From Flavobacteriaceae bacterium (GTDB taxonomy: Bacteria > Bacteroidota > Bacteroidia > Flavobacteriales > Flavobacteriaceae): a stretch of DNA of 13,000 bases. The stretch is from NCBI GenBank assembly GCA_023301205.1, contig JALZVC010000111.1, positions 1 to 13,000 on the forward strand, read 5' to 3'. The first letter of the stretch is position 1. Every line of letters begins with the position of its first letter. Under the pieces are notes generated by a model, which ran no database searches, had not been told where the DNA came from, and saw only the letters and a program-made list of their open reading frames with translations. The position numbers and the translations under genes are program-made. Shown here piece by piece: positions 1-6,555 of this stretch.

Positions 1-812
1 AATTCTTTTTCAGACGTTACAACCCCTTCACCAAAAAGCTTGTCAAACAACTCTTGATTTAGGTCTGACATCTCACGAGAATTCACCTCTTCTACTGTAA
101 AAGCTACTTCTACATTAAGCCCTTTTGAAGCTACAGGATCAACACCTAAGTGGCGTTGATTTTCTACTTCTTCTGCAAATAAGCCTTTTGTTTTAAGTGT
201 AATCACATCACCAACCTTAGCACCTAAAAGCGCTTTAGTTTGCGTCTTACCTTTTACAAGGTCAAGCTCTAATGTCGTTTTCTTGTCAATAGCTGCATCT
301 TCATTAGTAAACGTTCCAGTTACCTCATCCCCTTTTTCAACTGCATCCTTATTAGTCAGCTTCCCGTATTGCTTACGTATTGTTTTAACTTGGTTATCAA
401 GCATTTTTGAATCTGCAATCACTTTATATTGTGTCACTGCTTTCTTAGTAACATCTACTTTAAATTCTGGAGACAATCCTAGTTCAAACTCAAATGTAAA
501 GTCTTCTCCATCCCAGTCAATCTCATTATCATTTTTAGGTAATGGATTCCCTAAGACATCTAACTTCTCTTCGGTAAGATATTTATGTAAATTTTCTTGA
601 AGTATTTTATTCACCTCTTCTAAAAGCACTGCTTTTCCGTATTGTTTTTTAACCATACCCATTGGGATATGTCCTTTTCTAAAACCTGGAATAGTGGCTG
701 TTTTCTTATAGTTGTTTAAGATTCCCTGCACTTTATCTGCATAGTCTTCTTTCTTTACCTCTACTGTAAGTACGGCATTTAAATTGTCTATTTCTTTCTT
801 AGTAATATTCAT
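1..812 (-). CDS. tig: Trigger factor, ribosome-associated chaperone (partial, C-terminus off the left edge)
   Basis: This is the N-terminal 270 residues of trigger factor, the chaperone that docks at the ribosomal exit tunnel and shields nascent chains. The protein begins MNITKKEIDNLNAVLTVEV, and the ribosome-binding signature GFRKGHIP lies at residues 43-50 inside the N-terminal domain (about 1-115). Residues about 160-245 occupy the place of the FKBP-like peptidyl-prolyl isomerase domain: GDEVTG at 161-166, LLGAKVGDVI at 195-204, then the strand ending FTVEEV. The classic aromatic and IPGFE-type active-site motifs are not visible, so isomerase activity is doubtful. Residues after about 246 start the C-terminal helical chaperone arms, which are cut by the window edge (family length is about 430-450 residues). 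The ATG at 812 is supported by the promoter just upstream. It is transcribed alone or as the first gene of a unit continuing leftwards. Confidence 0.95.
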   Translation of the reverse strand, partial: MNITKKEIDNLNAVLTVEVKKEDYADKVQGILNNYKKTATIPGFRKGHIPMGMVKKQYGKAVLLEEVNKILQENLHKYLTEEKLDVLGNPLPKNDNEIDWDGEDFTFEFELGLSPEFKVDVTKKAVTQYKVIADSKMLDNQVKTIRKQYGKLTNKDAVEKGDEVTGTFTNEDAAIDKKTTLELDLVKGKTQTKALLGAKVGDVITLKTKGLFAEEVENQRHLGVDPVASKGLNVEVAFTVEEVNSREMSDLNQELFDKLFGEGVVTSEKE

Positions 813-837
813 TTTATTTCGCTAAAATTTCGGACTG

Positions 838-867
838 CAAAAATAGTGATTTTTATTACGGGTACAA
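838..867 (-). promoter_or_regulatory. Bacteroidota-type promoter of trigger factor
   Basis: On the minus strand a perfect -7 element TATTTTTG (838-845, consensus TAnnTTTG) lies 19 nt downstream of a -33 TTG (865-867). Both sequence and spacing match the primary sigma-factor promoter of Bacteroidota. Transcription would start near 831, giving a leader of about 20 nt before the ATG at 812. No ribosome-binding site of the AGGAGG type is seen, as is usual in this phylum. Confidence 0.7.
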
Positions 868-899
868 TAGGTTTAATAACTGATCTTTAAGCAAGATAA

Positions 900-947
900 A
901 ATTGCTTCGGAAAGTTGCTAAACATCAAGCACATTTCCGAAGCAATT
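900..947 (-). terminator. Long perfect hairpin between the PF04020 gene and trigger factor (probable terminator)
   Basis: Two perfect 14-base inverted arms (900-913 and 934-947, AATTGCTTCGGAAA and its complement) flank a 20-base loop, and a further 4-bp pairing (916-919 with 928-931) is possible inside it. The distal arm overlaps the stop codon of the upstream minus-strand gene. Read on the minus strand the hairpin is followed by a short T-rich run (TTTTATCTT), so it probably terminates that transcript before the trigger-factor promoter. The T-run is imperfect, so an mRNA-stabilising role is an alternative. Confidence 0.55.
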
Positions 948-1290
948 AATCTTTATCTAAAAAAGAAAAAAGTATTGATTGCAAAAAAGATAATAGTAAG
1001 CTAAATAGAAACGCCCACCAAAAGCCCTTTACAACAAAGTCTGTAATAAAATAATCTGCGAGCAGTATAATTATGGCGTTAATCACCAATAAAAACAAGC
1101 CTAAAGTAATAATAGTAATCGGTATCGTCAATACCACTAAAACTGGTTTTACAATAAAGCGCAACAAGGCAATGACGACCGCAACGATAATAGCAGACAC
1201 ATAACCTTCTACAGCAACGCCAGGAAGAATTTTAGACAACAACACAACCGCTAACGCTGTCAGTAATACTCTTAGAATAGTTTTCATCAT
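946..1290 (-). CDS. Small four-helix membrane protein, PF04020 (phage_holin_4_2 / YvlD-like) family
   Basis: This is a 114-residue, almost wholly hydrophobic protein with about four predicted membrane segments (roughly 5-22, 30-46, 52-78 and 90-110). Family-typical features are ILPG (21-24) after the first helix, a conserved KP at 48-49, and TLGLFLLVINA (62-72) in the third segment. The family is named for a similarity to mycobacteriophage holins, but most members are chromosomal inner-membrane proteins of unknown role. Nothing around this gene is phage-like. Two adjacent ATGs (1290 and 1287) are possible starts. The gene is flanked by the lipoprotein gene's terminator upstream and a hairpin at its own stop codon, which suggests it is transcribed alone. 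I found no clear promoter in the 117 nt before it. Confidence 0.85.
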   Translation of the reverse strand: MMKTILRVLLTALAVVLLSKILPGVAVEGYVSAIIVAVVIALLRFIVKPVLVVLTIPITIITLGLFLLVINAIIILLADYFITDFVVKGFWWAFLFSLLLSFLQSILFSFLDKD

Positions 1291-1401
1291 TACAAAATGG
1301 TTTAGAAACAGGAAGATGGTATACTCAAATACGCATCTTTCATTAGTTAATAAATTAGTAGTGGGCAGTTCACAATAGTACGATTTCAGAAATTTAAAGA
1401 T

Positions 1402-1440
1402 AAAAAAAGCGCCGTAATCATGATTAGAAAACGGCGCCTT
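1402..1440 (-). terminator. Rho-independent terminator of the FadL-SGNH lipoprotein unit
   Basis: Read on the minus strand, the arms AAGGCGCCGT (1431-1440) and ACGGCGCTTT (1406-1415) form a 10-bp GC-rich stem with one G-U pair around a 15-base loop. The stem runs directly into seven Ts (1402-1408). It begins 21 nt past the TAG stop of the SGNH lipoprotein gene. This is the clearest intrinsic terminator in the window and marks the end of that operon. Confidence 0.85.
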
Positions 1441-1460
1441 AAATTTAAATAAGAAAACTA

Positions 1461-2987
1461 CTAGTTATTCTCTAGTGTAATTGTTCCAAAATTACCAATA
1501 TCAACTGTAGGGATTGTACCTCCATATTGCGCGTTAATTGCATTGATTATTACGTTTGCAGTAAATGCATACCCTCTTGGTGTTGGGTGAACCCCATCAA
1601 GAGAAAAAGCACCTCCAGTAACAAATTGAGATGTTAATACACCTCCACTGAAAGGCACTCCTGTAGCAGCAACCTCTGCTAAAGCAGATCTCGCATCTAC
1701 AAAAGCAAGACCATTAGCAGCAGCTAGACCCTCTATCGCTGCATTAAACCCAGCAGCGGCAGTACTAATTCTAGCTTGCTCTGAAGCAGCAAGCACAAAT
1801 TGATCTGCTAATGGCACCCCAACTCCAATTACAGAAGCTGGATTTGAAGGATCTGCTAGTGTACCTAATACACCTGCAGCTAAAAGAACCATTAAGTCAT
1901 TGTCGTTTACCTGACGTAATTGCCCAAGTAACCCAGCTGTTGCTGGATCTATTCCTTGTGATATTAAAATATTAGTAACATCTGTTAAATCATCATCTGT
2001 CATAATTGGAAAGTTTACACCTGCTGTAAAGTTAACAACTCTTAAATCTGCCTCTTCTTGACTAATAATACCTGCTCCAACTAATAAAGGTAAAACCTGA
2101 GTATTATATAGACCAAACTGTGCATTAACCACACCTGCTGTAGCCGCATCTAATGGAATAGATTGGGTAGGTACTGTTGTAAAAAATGGTATTGATGTAA
2201 CATCTGGGATGTTTACAAGCGCACCTTGTGCACCACCACTCATTAAAGCTGTTACTTGGTCGCTATATACAGAAGCAAATACATTAGGATCTGTAATGTC
2301 ATTAGACTCATACGTACTAGGATCTAAATTACCTAACTGATCTACACCAGAACCACCAGAGGTAGCATAAGACAAAATATCATTGTTTCCTATCCATAAA
2401 GAAAAGAAGGTAGGATTTAATGACACAGCATCTGCTATAACTGTAGCATTATCTGATGTTGCAAAACGAGCGAAATATGGATTTGCAGTTCCTTGTGTAA
2501 CACCAGCAACACTTCCGTAACCAGGTGCAAGTAATTCAAAACTTTTAGCTCCGGGAACTCCCATATTATTAAATGGCCCTACTGCACTCGTTGCAACATC
2601 TGTTGTAGGTGTTCCTTCTAATACTACTGGTCCAGGATTTCCTGCTGCATCAAATGCTAGAACAAATCTGTTTGGTTGTATTTGAGTGCCTCCCAATAGT
2701 AATCCACCTATATTATCATCTGTTAAAGGCTGCGTAAACTCACCACCTCCCACAAAAGAAAATTGGTTTGCCATGATATTAGGATAAGAAGTTTCTTGCG
2801 CTGTGATATAAAGCGCATTATCTGCAAAACCTGCAGTTAACGAGTTACCTACAGCAACATAGTTGCTAAAATCTGCAGTTCCAGACTCGAAGAATCCAGC
2901 ATCATCTACAGAATTATCAAATTCTGGGTCACAGCTAACGAACCCTAAAGCTACAATTGCTGCTGTTATTTTTATATAATTTTTCAT
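1461..2987 (-). CDS. SGNH/GDSL-type hydrolase lipoprotein, probably cell-surface lipase or esterase
   Basis: This is a 508-residue lipoprotein. A short signal peptide ends in a lipobox with Cys19 (FVSC), followed by acidic residues D20, E22 and D24. That pattern resembles the lipoprotein export signal which sends Bacteroidota lipoproteins to the outer face of the outer membrane. SGNH blocks are readable: block I is GNSL at 47-50 (Ser49 the likely nucleophile, Asn replacing the usual Asp of GDSL), a block II glycine lies in GVPG (143-146), block III is GNND (200-203), and block V is DGVHPTPRGY (464-473) with Asp464 and His467 completing the triad. About 260 residues separate blocks III and V, much more than in minimal SGNH enzymes, and this stretch is rich in Ala, Gly and Val. 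It follows the FadL-like gene by 19 nt and ends at a strong terminator, so the two are probably co-transcribed. Hydrolysis of lipid esters fits the context. The substrate cannot be read from sequence. Confidence 0.88.
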   Translation of the reverse strand: MKNYIKITAAIVALGFVSCDPEFDNSVDDAGFFESGTADFSNYVAVGNSLTAGFADNALYITAQETSYPNIMANQFSFVGGGEFTQPLTDDNIGGLLLGGTQIQPNRFVLAFDAAGNPGPVVLEGTPTTDVATSAVGPFNNMGVPGAKSFELLAPGYGSVAGVTQGTANPYFARFATSDNATVIADAVSLNPTFFSLWIGNNDILSYATSGGSGVDQLGNLDPSTYESNDITDPNVFASVYSDQVTALMSGGAQGALVNIPDVTSIPFFTTVPTQSIPLDAATAGVVNAQFGLYNTQVLPLLVGAGIISQEEADLRVVNFTAGVNFPIMTDDDLTDVTNILISQGIDPATAGLLGQLRQVNDNDLMVLLAAGVLGTLADPSNPASVIGVGVPLADQFVLAASEQARISTAAAGFNAAIEGLAAANGLAFVDARSALAEVAATGVPFSGGVLTSQFVTGGAFSLDGVHPTPRGYAFTANVIINAINAQYGGTIPTVDIGNFGTITLENN

Positions 2988-3006
2988 CTTGATAATACGG
3001 TTTAAA

Positions 3007-4257
3007 TTAAAGTTTATAAGTAACTCCTAATCCTGGCACAAATGCATTAGACTTGTACGTCCCTCCAAAAGGAACAAGAACTCCGTTCTCTTCAAAAAAG
3101 TCAAAAGAAGCATCTACTTCATCAAACTGCACATATAAGAATGAAGCATCAATCTGCAAGCGATCATTTACATCAAAAGTAAGTCCAGCTGTATAATTAT
3201 TAGAATCGTTACGCGGCGTTTCTGGAGAGAAAAACCCAGCTTGTATAGGTGACTCATCATAATAATAACCACCTCTTAATGTAAATCTCTCTGAAGCTTC
3301 GTACTGTAAACCAAAACGATACGTTGAGGCCGTTTCATAGTTACGAGGGTTAACCGAATCTGGAATTAAAGGATCTGCAAAATCAATATCTAAATTCTCA
3401 AATTCACTCCAATAGGTTGTTTGCAAATCGAAAGCAAAAAGCCATTTATCATAGAACTCATACGATAGACCGACCGTTATCTCTGCTGGCAATGGCACTT
3501 CTGCAGATGCCGTTGTATCTTCAAAAGGTGTAGCCGGAGAGTTAGGAATATTTTCAAAATCTGCTGTAGCATCATCTGTTTCTAATCGAATTAAAGAACG
3601 ATATGTTGCTCCTAATCTAAAATTATCTGTTACATTAAACAAAGCGCTTACTGTCCATCCCGTATCGTTAACTCCAGAAGCATCGACAGTTACCTCAGAA
3701 CGATTACCTTCAAGATCCGTTAAAGTACGTGAAAGATTTCTATTTAAACTTACATTTCCGTTAACGAAGATAAATCCAGCACTGAAACTAAAAAATTTAT
3801 TCACTTTAATTGCTGCAGAAGCTTGAAAATATATAGCAGCAAGATCAATGTTGTTCACCAAGTGAGAACCAGCCCAATCATCTGGATACGTAACTTCACT
3901 TCCGTAAGGTGTATACACCCCAAGTCCAAAAGCTAACCAATCTGTTGCTTGATAAGAAGCATATATATAAAATGGAGTCCCTACTCCACTATCTGTTTCA
4001 GCAGACTCACCAGTAGTTGTATTTTGGTACGCTACATTAGAGAAAACAGGAAAACCACCAGCAGCGATACTTAGCCTATTTTCTAGAAATACTAATCCCG
4101 CGGGATTGTGAAAAACAAGTTCAGCGTTATTTACAACAGCAACACCTGTATGCCCCATTGCTAGAGACTTATTGCCCTGTAAATTTACCCTGAAGCCACC
4201 AGCATACATCACTGCAGATGCAAGTGTAAACACGGCAAGAAATAATATTTTCTTCAT
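3007..4257 (-). CDS. Outer-membrane transport protein, OmpP1/FadL/TodX family
   Basis: This is a 416-residue beta-barrel precursor. A signal peptide (about residues 1-19, ending MYA) precedes a mature N-terminus GGFRVNLQGNKSLAMGHTG, followed by the family hallmark hatch motif HNPAGL (50-55). The remainder alternates short amphipathic strands with acidic loops and closes with the strand FVPGLGVTYKL. Length and layout match FadL-family channels, which pass long-chain fatty acids or other hydrophobic compounds across the outer membrane by lateral diffusion. The gene lies directly upstream of the SGNH lipoprotein (19-nt gap). I infer that the pair releases hydrophobic products at the surface and takes them up. 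The start ATG at 4257 is fixed by the signal peptide. A perfect inverted repeat lies 47-68 nt upstream and could be an operator. The true substrate may be something other than fatty acid. Confidence 0.9.
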   Translation of the reverse strand: MKKILFLAVFTLASAVMYAGGFRVNLQGNKSLAMGHTGVAVVNNAELVFHNPAGLVFLENRLSIAAGGFPVFSNVAYQNTTTGESAETDSGVGTPFYIYASYQATDWLAFGLGVYTPYGSEVTYPDDWAGSHLVNNIDLAAIYFQASAAIKVNKFFSFSAGFIFVNGNVSLNRNLSRTLTDLEGNRSEVTVDASGVNDTGWTVSALFNVTDNFRLGATYRSLIRLETDDATADFENIPNSPATPFEDTTASAEVPLPAEITVGLSYEFYDKWLFAFDLQTTYWSEFENLDIDFADPLIPDSVNPRNYETASTYRFGLQYEASERFTLRGGYYYDESPIQAGFFSPETPRNDSNNYTAGLTFDVNDRLQIDASFLYVQFDEVDASFDFFEENGVLVPFGGTYKSNAFVPGLGVTYKL

Positions 4258-4303
4258 AATTAAATAGATTTGATTAAAAATTTGTGGTGTGTGTTTTTTA
4301 AAA

Positions 4304-4325
4304 TTTACTATGCATACATAGTAAA
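4304..4325. promoter_or_regulatory. Perfect 9-bp inverted repeat upstream of the FadL-like gene (candidate operator)
   Basis: The sequence TTTACTATG, a CATA spacer and CATAGTAAA form a perfect two-fold symmetric site 47-68 nt before the FadL-like start codon and about 14 nt past the stop of the alpha/beta hydrolase gene. Its size and symmetry resemble a dimeric repressor operator such as a TetR-type site. No T-tract follows on either strand, so it is not a typical terminator. No perfect TAnnTTTG box was found in this 82-nt gap. The role is inferred only. Confidence 0.4.
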
Positions 4326-4339
4326 ATCACCTCGCAATA

Positions 4340-5101
4340 TTATAAAAAATTAATCACAATATGGTAAAAATCAGTGGGATTCTCGGCATGTAACCAATGC
4401 CCTGCTGCAGAAACAGTCTCTATTTTTGACTTCGGAAATTGTCTTTTTATTCCTAATTCATCTAGATCTTCGATATAATTTGAGTTTTCTCCACGCACAA
4501 ACAAGGTTTCTCCAACAAAAAGAGCGCCCATATTAAGGGCTTTACCTACTTCGGAAATGTGCTCCTTCAAGACTGGTAAATTAATTTTTAACCCTAGACT
4601 TCCTGGAGATTCCCAATACAAGTTTTTTAGAATAAATTGACGGGTTCCCACATCTGGTATATAACTTCCCAAAACCTCATCTACTTTCTTCCTTGTTTTC
4701 AACACTTTAAAATCTAGACTGCCTAGTGCCTTTAAAATATCCTGATGATGAGATGGATATCCTTTTGGGCCTATATCTGCAATAATTAATTTTTTAATCA
4801 TCTCTGGATATTTAACCGCAAATTCCATAGCTGTTTTACCACCCATAGAATGACCTATTAATGAAATATGGCTTAACGAATGATGGATGCAATAAGCCTG
4901 CAAATCATTTACCATTACTTCATAATTCCACTCGTCACTATGAAAACTCTTGCCGTGGTTACGCTGGTCTACAAGATGCACCTCAAACCCATCTGTCACA
5001 AACTTGTTACCAAGTGTTTTCCAATTATCACCAGAACCTAAAAACCCATGTAAAATAACAAGGGGCCTTCCTTCTCCCATTATTTTTGAATGTAATATCA
5101 T
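4340..5101 (-). CDS. Alpha/beta-fold hydrolase, YbfF/ABHD11-like esterase
   Basis: This is a 253-residue cytosolic enzyme with no signal peptide. It shows the full alpha/beta hydrolase signature: the oxyanion strand HGFLGSGDNW (18-27), LVDQRNHGKS (43-52), the nucleophile elbow GHSMGG (83-88, Ser85), ADIGPKGY (108-115, with Asp109 at the place of the acid residue in YbfF-type esterases), FVRGENSNYI (201-210), and GHWLHAENP (234-242, His235). The DQRNHG and GHWLHAENP motifs and the length fit the YbfF/ABHD11 esterase group, which cleaves short or medium acyl esters and thioesters. Its ATG follows the TAG stop of pdxJ with no base between, so it is the second gene of the pdxJ unit and probably translationally coupled. 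No link between pyridoxal synthesis and the esterase is evident beyond this arrangement. The physiological substrate is unknown. Confidence 0.9.
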   Translation of the reverse strand: MILHSKIMGEGRPLVILHGFLGSGDNWKTLGNKFVTDGFEVHLVDQRNHGKSFHSDEWNYEVMVNDLQAYCIHHSLSHISLIGHSMGGKTAMEFAVKYPEMIKKLIIADIGPKGYPSHHQDILKALGSLDFKVLKTRKKVDEVLGSYIPDVGTRQFILKNLYWESPGSLGLKINLPVLKEHISEVGKALNMGALFVGETLFVRGENSNYIEDLDELGIKRQFPKSKIETVSAAGHWLHAENPTDFYHIVINFL

Positions 5102-5815
5102 CTATTTTAGTTTTTGCAAATACTGTTTAACTACTGTTTCTAATCCTTGATAAATAGCCTCGCTAATTAATGCGTGGCCTATACTCACTTCGGCTAAATG
5201 TGGGACATTATTTTTAAAGTACGCAATATTATCTAAAGATAAATCGTGACCTGCATTAACACCCATACCCAGTTCATGTGCTCTTATCGCACAAGCAGTA
5301 TAAGGCGCGACAGCTGTTTGATTTCCTTTTGCGAAGCCTACCGCAAAGTCTTCTGTATATAACTCAACCCTATCTGTCCCTACCGCAGCTGCGCCTTCTA
5401 TCATTGTTAGCACAGGGTCGACAAAAATGGATGTCCTAATGTCGTTCCTTTTAAATTCTTGAATAATTTCAGTTAAAAAAGATTTATGCTTAATGGTATC
5501 CCACCCAGCGTCTGAGGTTAAAACACCTATTTTATCTGGCACTAAGGTCACTTGTGTTGGTCTTATGGCTAAAACAAGATTCATAAAATACTTTATAGGA
5601 TTGCCCTCTATGTTATATTCTGTTTGGACTACATTTTTTAAATCCCGAGCGTCTTGGTAACGTATGTGTCGCTCGTCAGGGCGAGGATGTATGGTAATTC
5701 CTTGCCCACCAAAAGATTCTATATCACTCGCTGCTTTTAACAAGTCTGGTACATTTCCGCCACGAGCATTTCGCAGGGTGGCAAGTTTATTAATATTTAC
5801 ACTTAACTTTGTCAT
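5102..5815 (-). CDS. pdxJ: Pyridoxine 5'-phosphate synthase
   Basis: PdxJ condenses 3-amino-2-oxopropyl phosphate with 1-deoxy-D-xylulose 5-phosphate to form pyridoxine 5'-phosphate, the ring-closing step of DXP-dependent vitamin B6 synthesis. The 237-residue protein (E. coli 243) shows the TIM-barrel landmarks: LSVNINKLATLRNARGG (4-20), GITIHPRPDERHI (39-51, His43), NIEGNP (68-73, Glu70 in the place of the catalytic Glu), TLVPDK (90-95), the phosphate and active-site loop GVNAGHDL (185-192, His190), and EVSIGHALI (209-217). I chose the ATG at 5815 (MTKLSV). Another ATG lies one codon upstream. A farther in-frame TTG at 5845 overlaps the -7 promoter box and would add a non-homologous MYFCRLILK leader. 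The gene heads a unit with the alpha/beta hydrolase and is divergent from the CBS-protein gene. Confidence 0.95.
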   Translation of the reverse strand: MTKLSVNINKLATLRNARGGNVPDLLKAASDIESFGGQGITIHPRPDERHIRYQDARDLKNVVQTEYNIEGNPIKYFMNLVLAIRPTQVTLVPDKIGVLTSDAGWDTIKHKSFLTEIIQEFKRNDIRTSIFVDPVLTMIEGAAAVGTDRVELYTEDFAVGFAKGNQTAVAPYTACAIRAHELGMGVNAGHDLSLDNIAYFKNNVPHLAEVSIGHALISEAIYQGLETVVKQYLQKLK

Positions 5816-5834
5816 CATTTTTAAAATTAATCTA

Positions 5835-5842
5835 CAAAAATA
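5835..5842 (-). promoter_or_regulatory. -7 promoter element of pdxJ
   Basis: A perfect TATTTTTG (TAnnTTTG consensus) on the minus strand lies 19 bases ahead of the ATG at 5815, implying transcription from about 5828 and a very short leader. No TTG is found at the usual -33 distance, so the promoter is only half canonical. Its position argues against the upstream TTG start codon at 5845. Confidence 0.5.
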
Positions 5843-5896
5843 CAAAGCTTGTTTTCGGCTCTAGGCTTTATTTAAGTATTTTGCATAAAAAAAATT

Positions 5897-6553
5897 GTGG
5901 ACACAATACAGTTTATCATAAACGACGTTAAACCTTTTGCCTCAAAAAAAAGCATTAAAGAGTTGCAATCAGCTTTTAATCAGCTTACCTATTCTCATTT
6001 TCCTATTATTAAAGAGGGTGTTTTTCAAGGCTGTATTAGCTGCACTGACGCGCAATGCTTTGACGCAGATAAAATGATTGCCGATTATGGCTATGCCATA
6101 GAGCCTTTTTTTGTTAGACTAAACACTAACTGGCTAGATATTCTCGAAGCATTTGCCCGAAACAACACTAATATCGTTCCTGTACTAGATTCTAAAAACA
6201 AATATCAAGGCTATTATGAGTTGGGCGATATTATTAGTGTTTTTAATAGCACACCATTTTTAAGTGAGACAGGTGGCATAATAGTAATAGAAAAAGGAGT
6301 GCGAGATTATTCTTTTAGCGAAATTTGCCAGATTGTAGAATCTAATGATGCAAAAATTCTCGGAATATTAGTGTCGCAATTAAATACCGATATTATGCAA
6401 GCCACTTTAAAAATAGGGCATCAAGGCCTGAATGAGATTGTCCAAGCTTTTAGACGCTATGGCTACAATGTTATCTCAAGTCATGATGAAGATCTTTTAC
6501 TTGAAAGCCTTAAAGAAAGATCTATCTATCTTGATAAATATCTTAATATGTAA
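5897..6553 (+). CDS. CBS-pair protein with C-terminal ACT-like region, next to NAD kinase
   Basis: This is a 218-residue soluble protein. Residues about 1-120 form two CBS motifs: SHFPIIKEGVFQGCIS (33-48) and, in the second half, NIVPVLDSKNKYQGYYELGDII (92-113). The usual hydrophobic-PV-hydrophobic-D and GD-hydrophobic patterns of ligand-binding CBS pairs are present. The rest, from GGIIVIEKG (126-134) to RRYGYNVIS (186-194), has the strand-helix-strand look of an ACT-like regulatory fold. Such proteins bind nucleotides or small metabolites. The start is GTG at 5897: no ATG is available in frame before residue 60, and the N-terminus MDTIQFIINDVKPF fits the domain start. NAD kinase begins 2 nt after the stop. 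I infer a regulatory link to NAD(P) metabolism, but no ligand is known. A weak TATTTTG box at 5877-5883 would give a nearly leaderless mRNA. Confidence 0.8.
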   Translation: MDTIQFIINDVKPFASKKSIKELQSAFNQLTYSHFPIIKEGVFQGCISCTDAQCFDADKMIADYGYAIEPFFVRLNTNWLDILEAFARNNTNIVPVLDSKNKYQGYYELGDIISVFNSTPFLSETGGIIVIEKGVRDYSFSEICQIVESNDAKILGILVSQLNTDIMQATLKIGHQGLNEIVQAFRRYGYNVISSHDEDLLLESLKERSIYLDKYLNM

Positions 6554-6555
6554 TT

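Noticed and set aside
283..600. Plus-strand open frame of about 105 codons across the trigger factor gene
   Set aside because: It lies fully antisense to clearly conserved trigger factor coding sequence, and its Ser/Leu-rich composition is that of a shadow frame.
946..1290. Holin-family name as a sign of a prophage
   Set aside because: PF04020 members are widespread chromosomal membrane proteins. No lysin, tail, integrase or attachment site is nearby, and the neighbours are core genes.
5815..5845. Longer pdxJ start at TTG 5845
   Set aside because: The added MYFCRLILK leader is not PdxJ-like, and the codon overlaps the perfect -7 box TATTTTTG, so it lies upstream of the likely transcript start.
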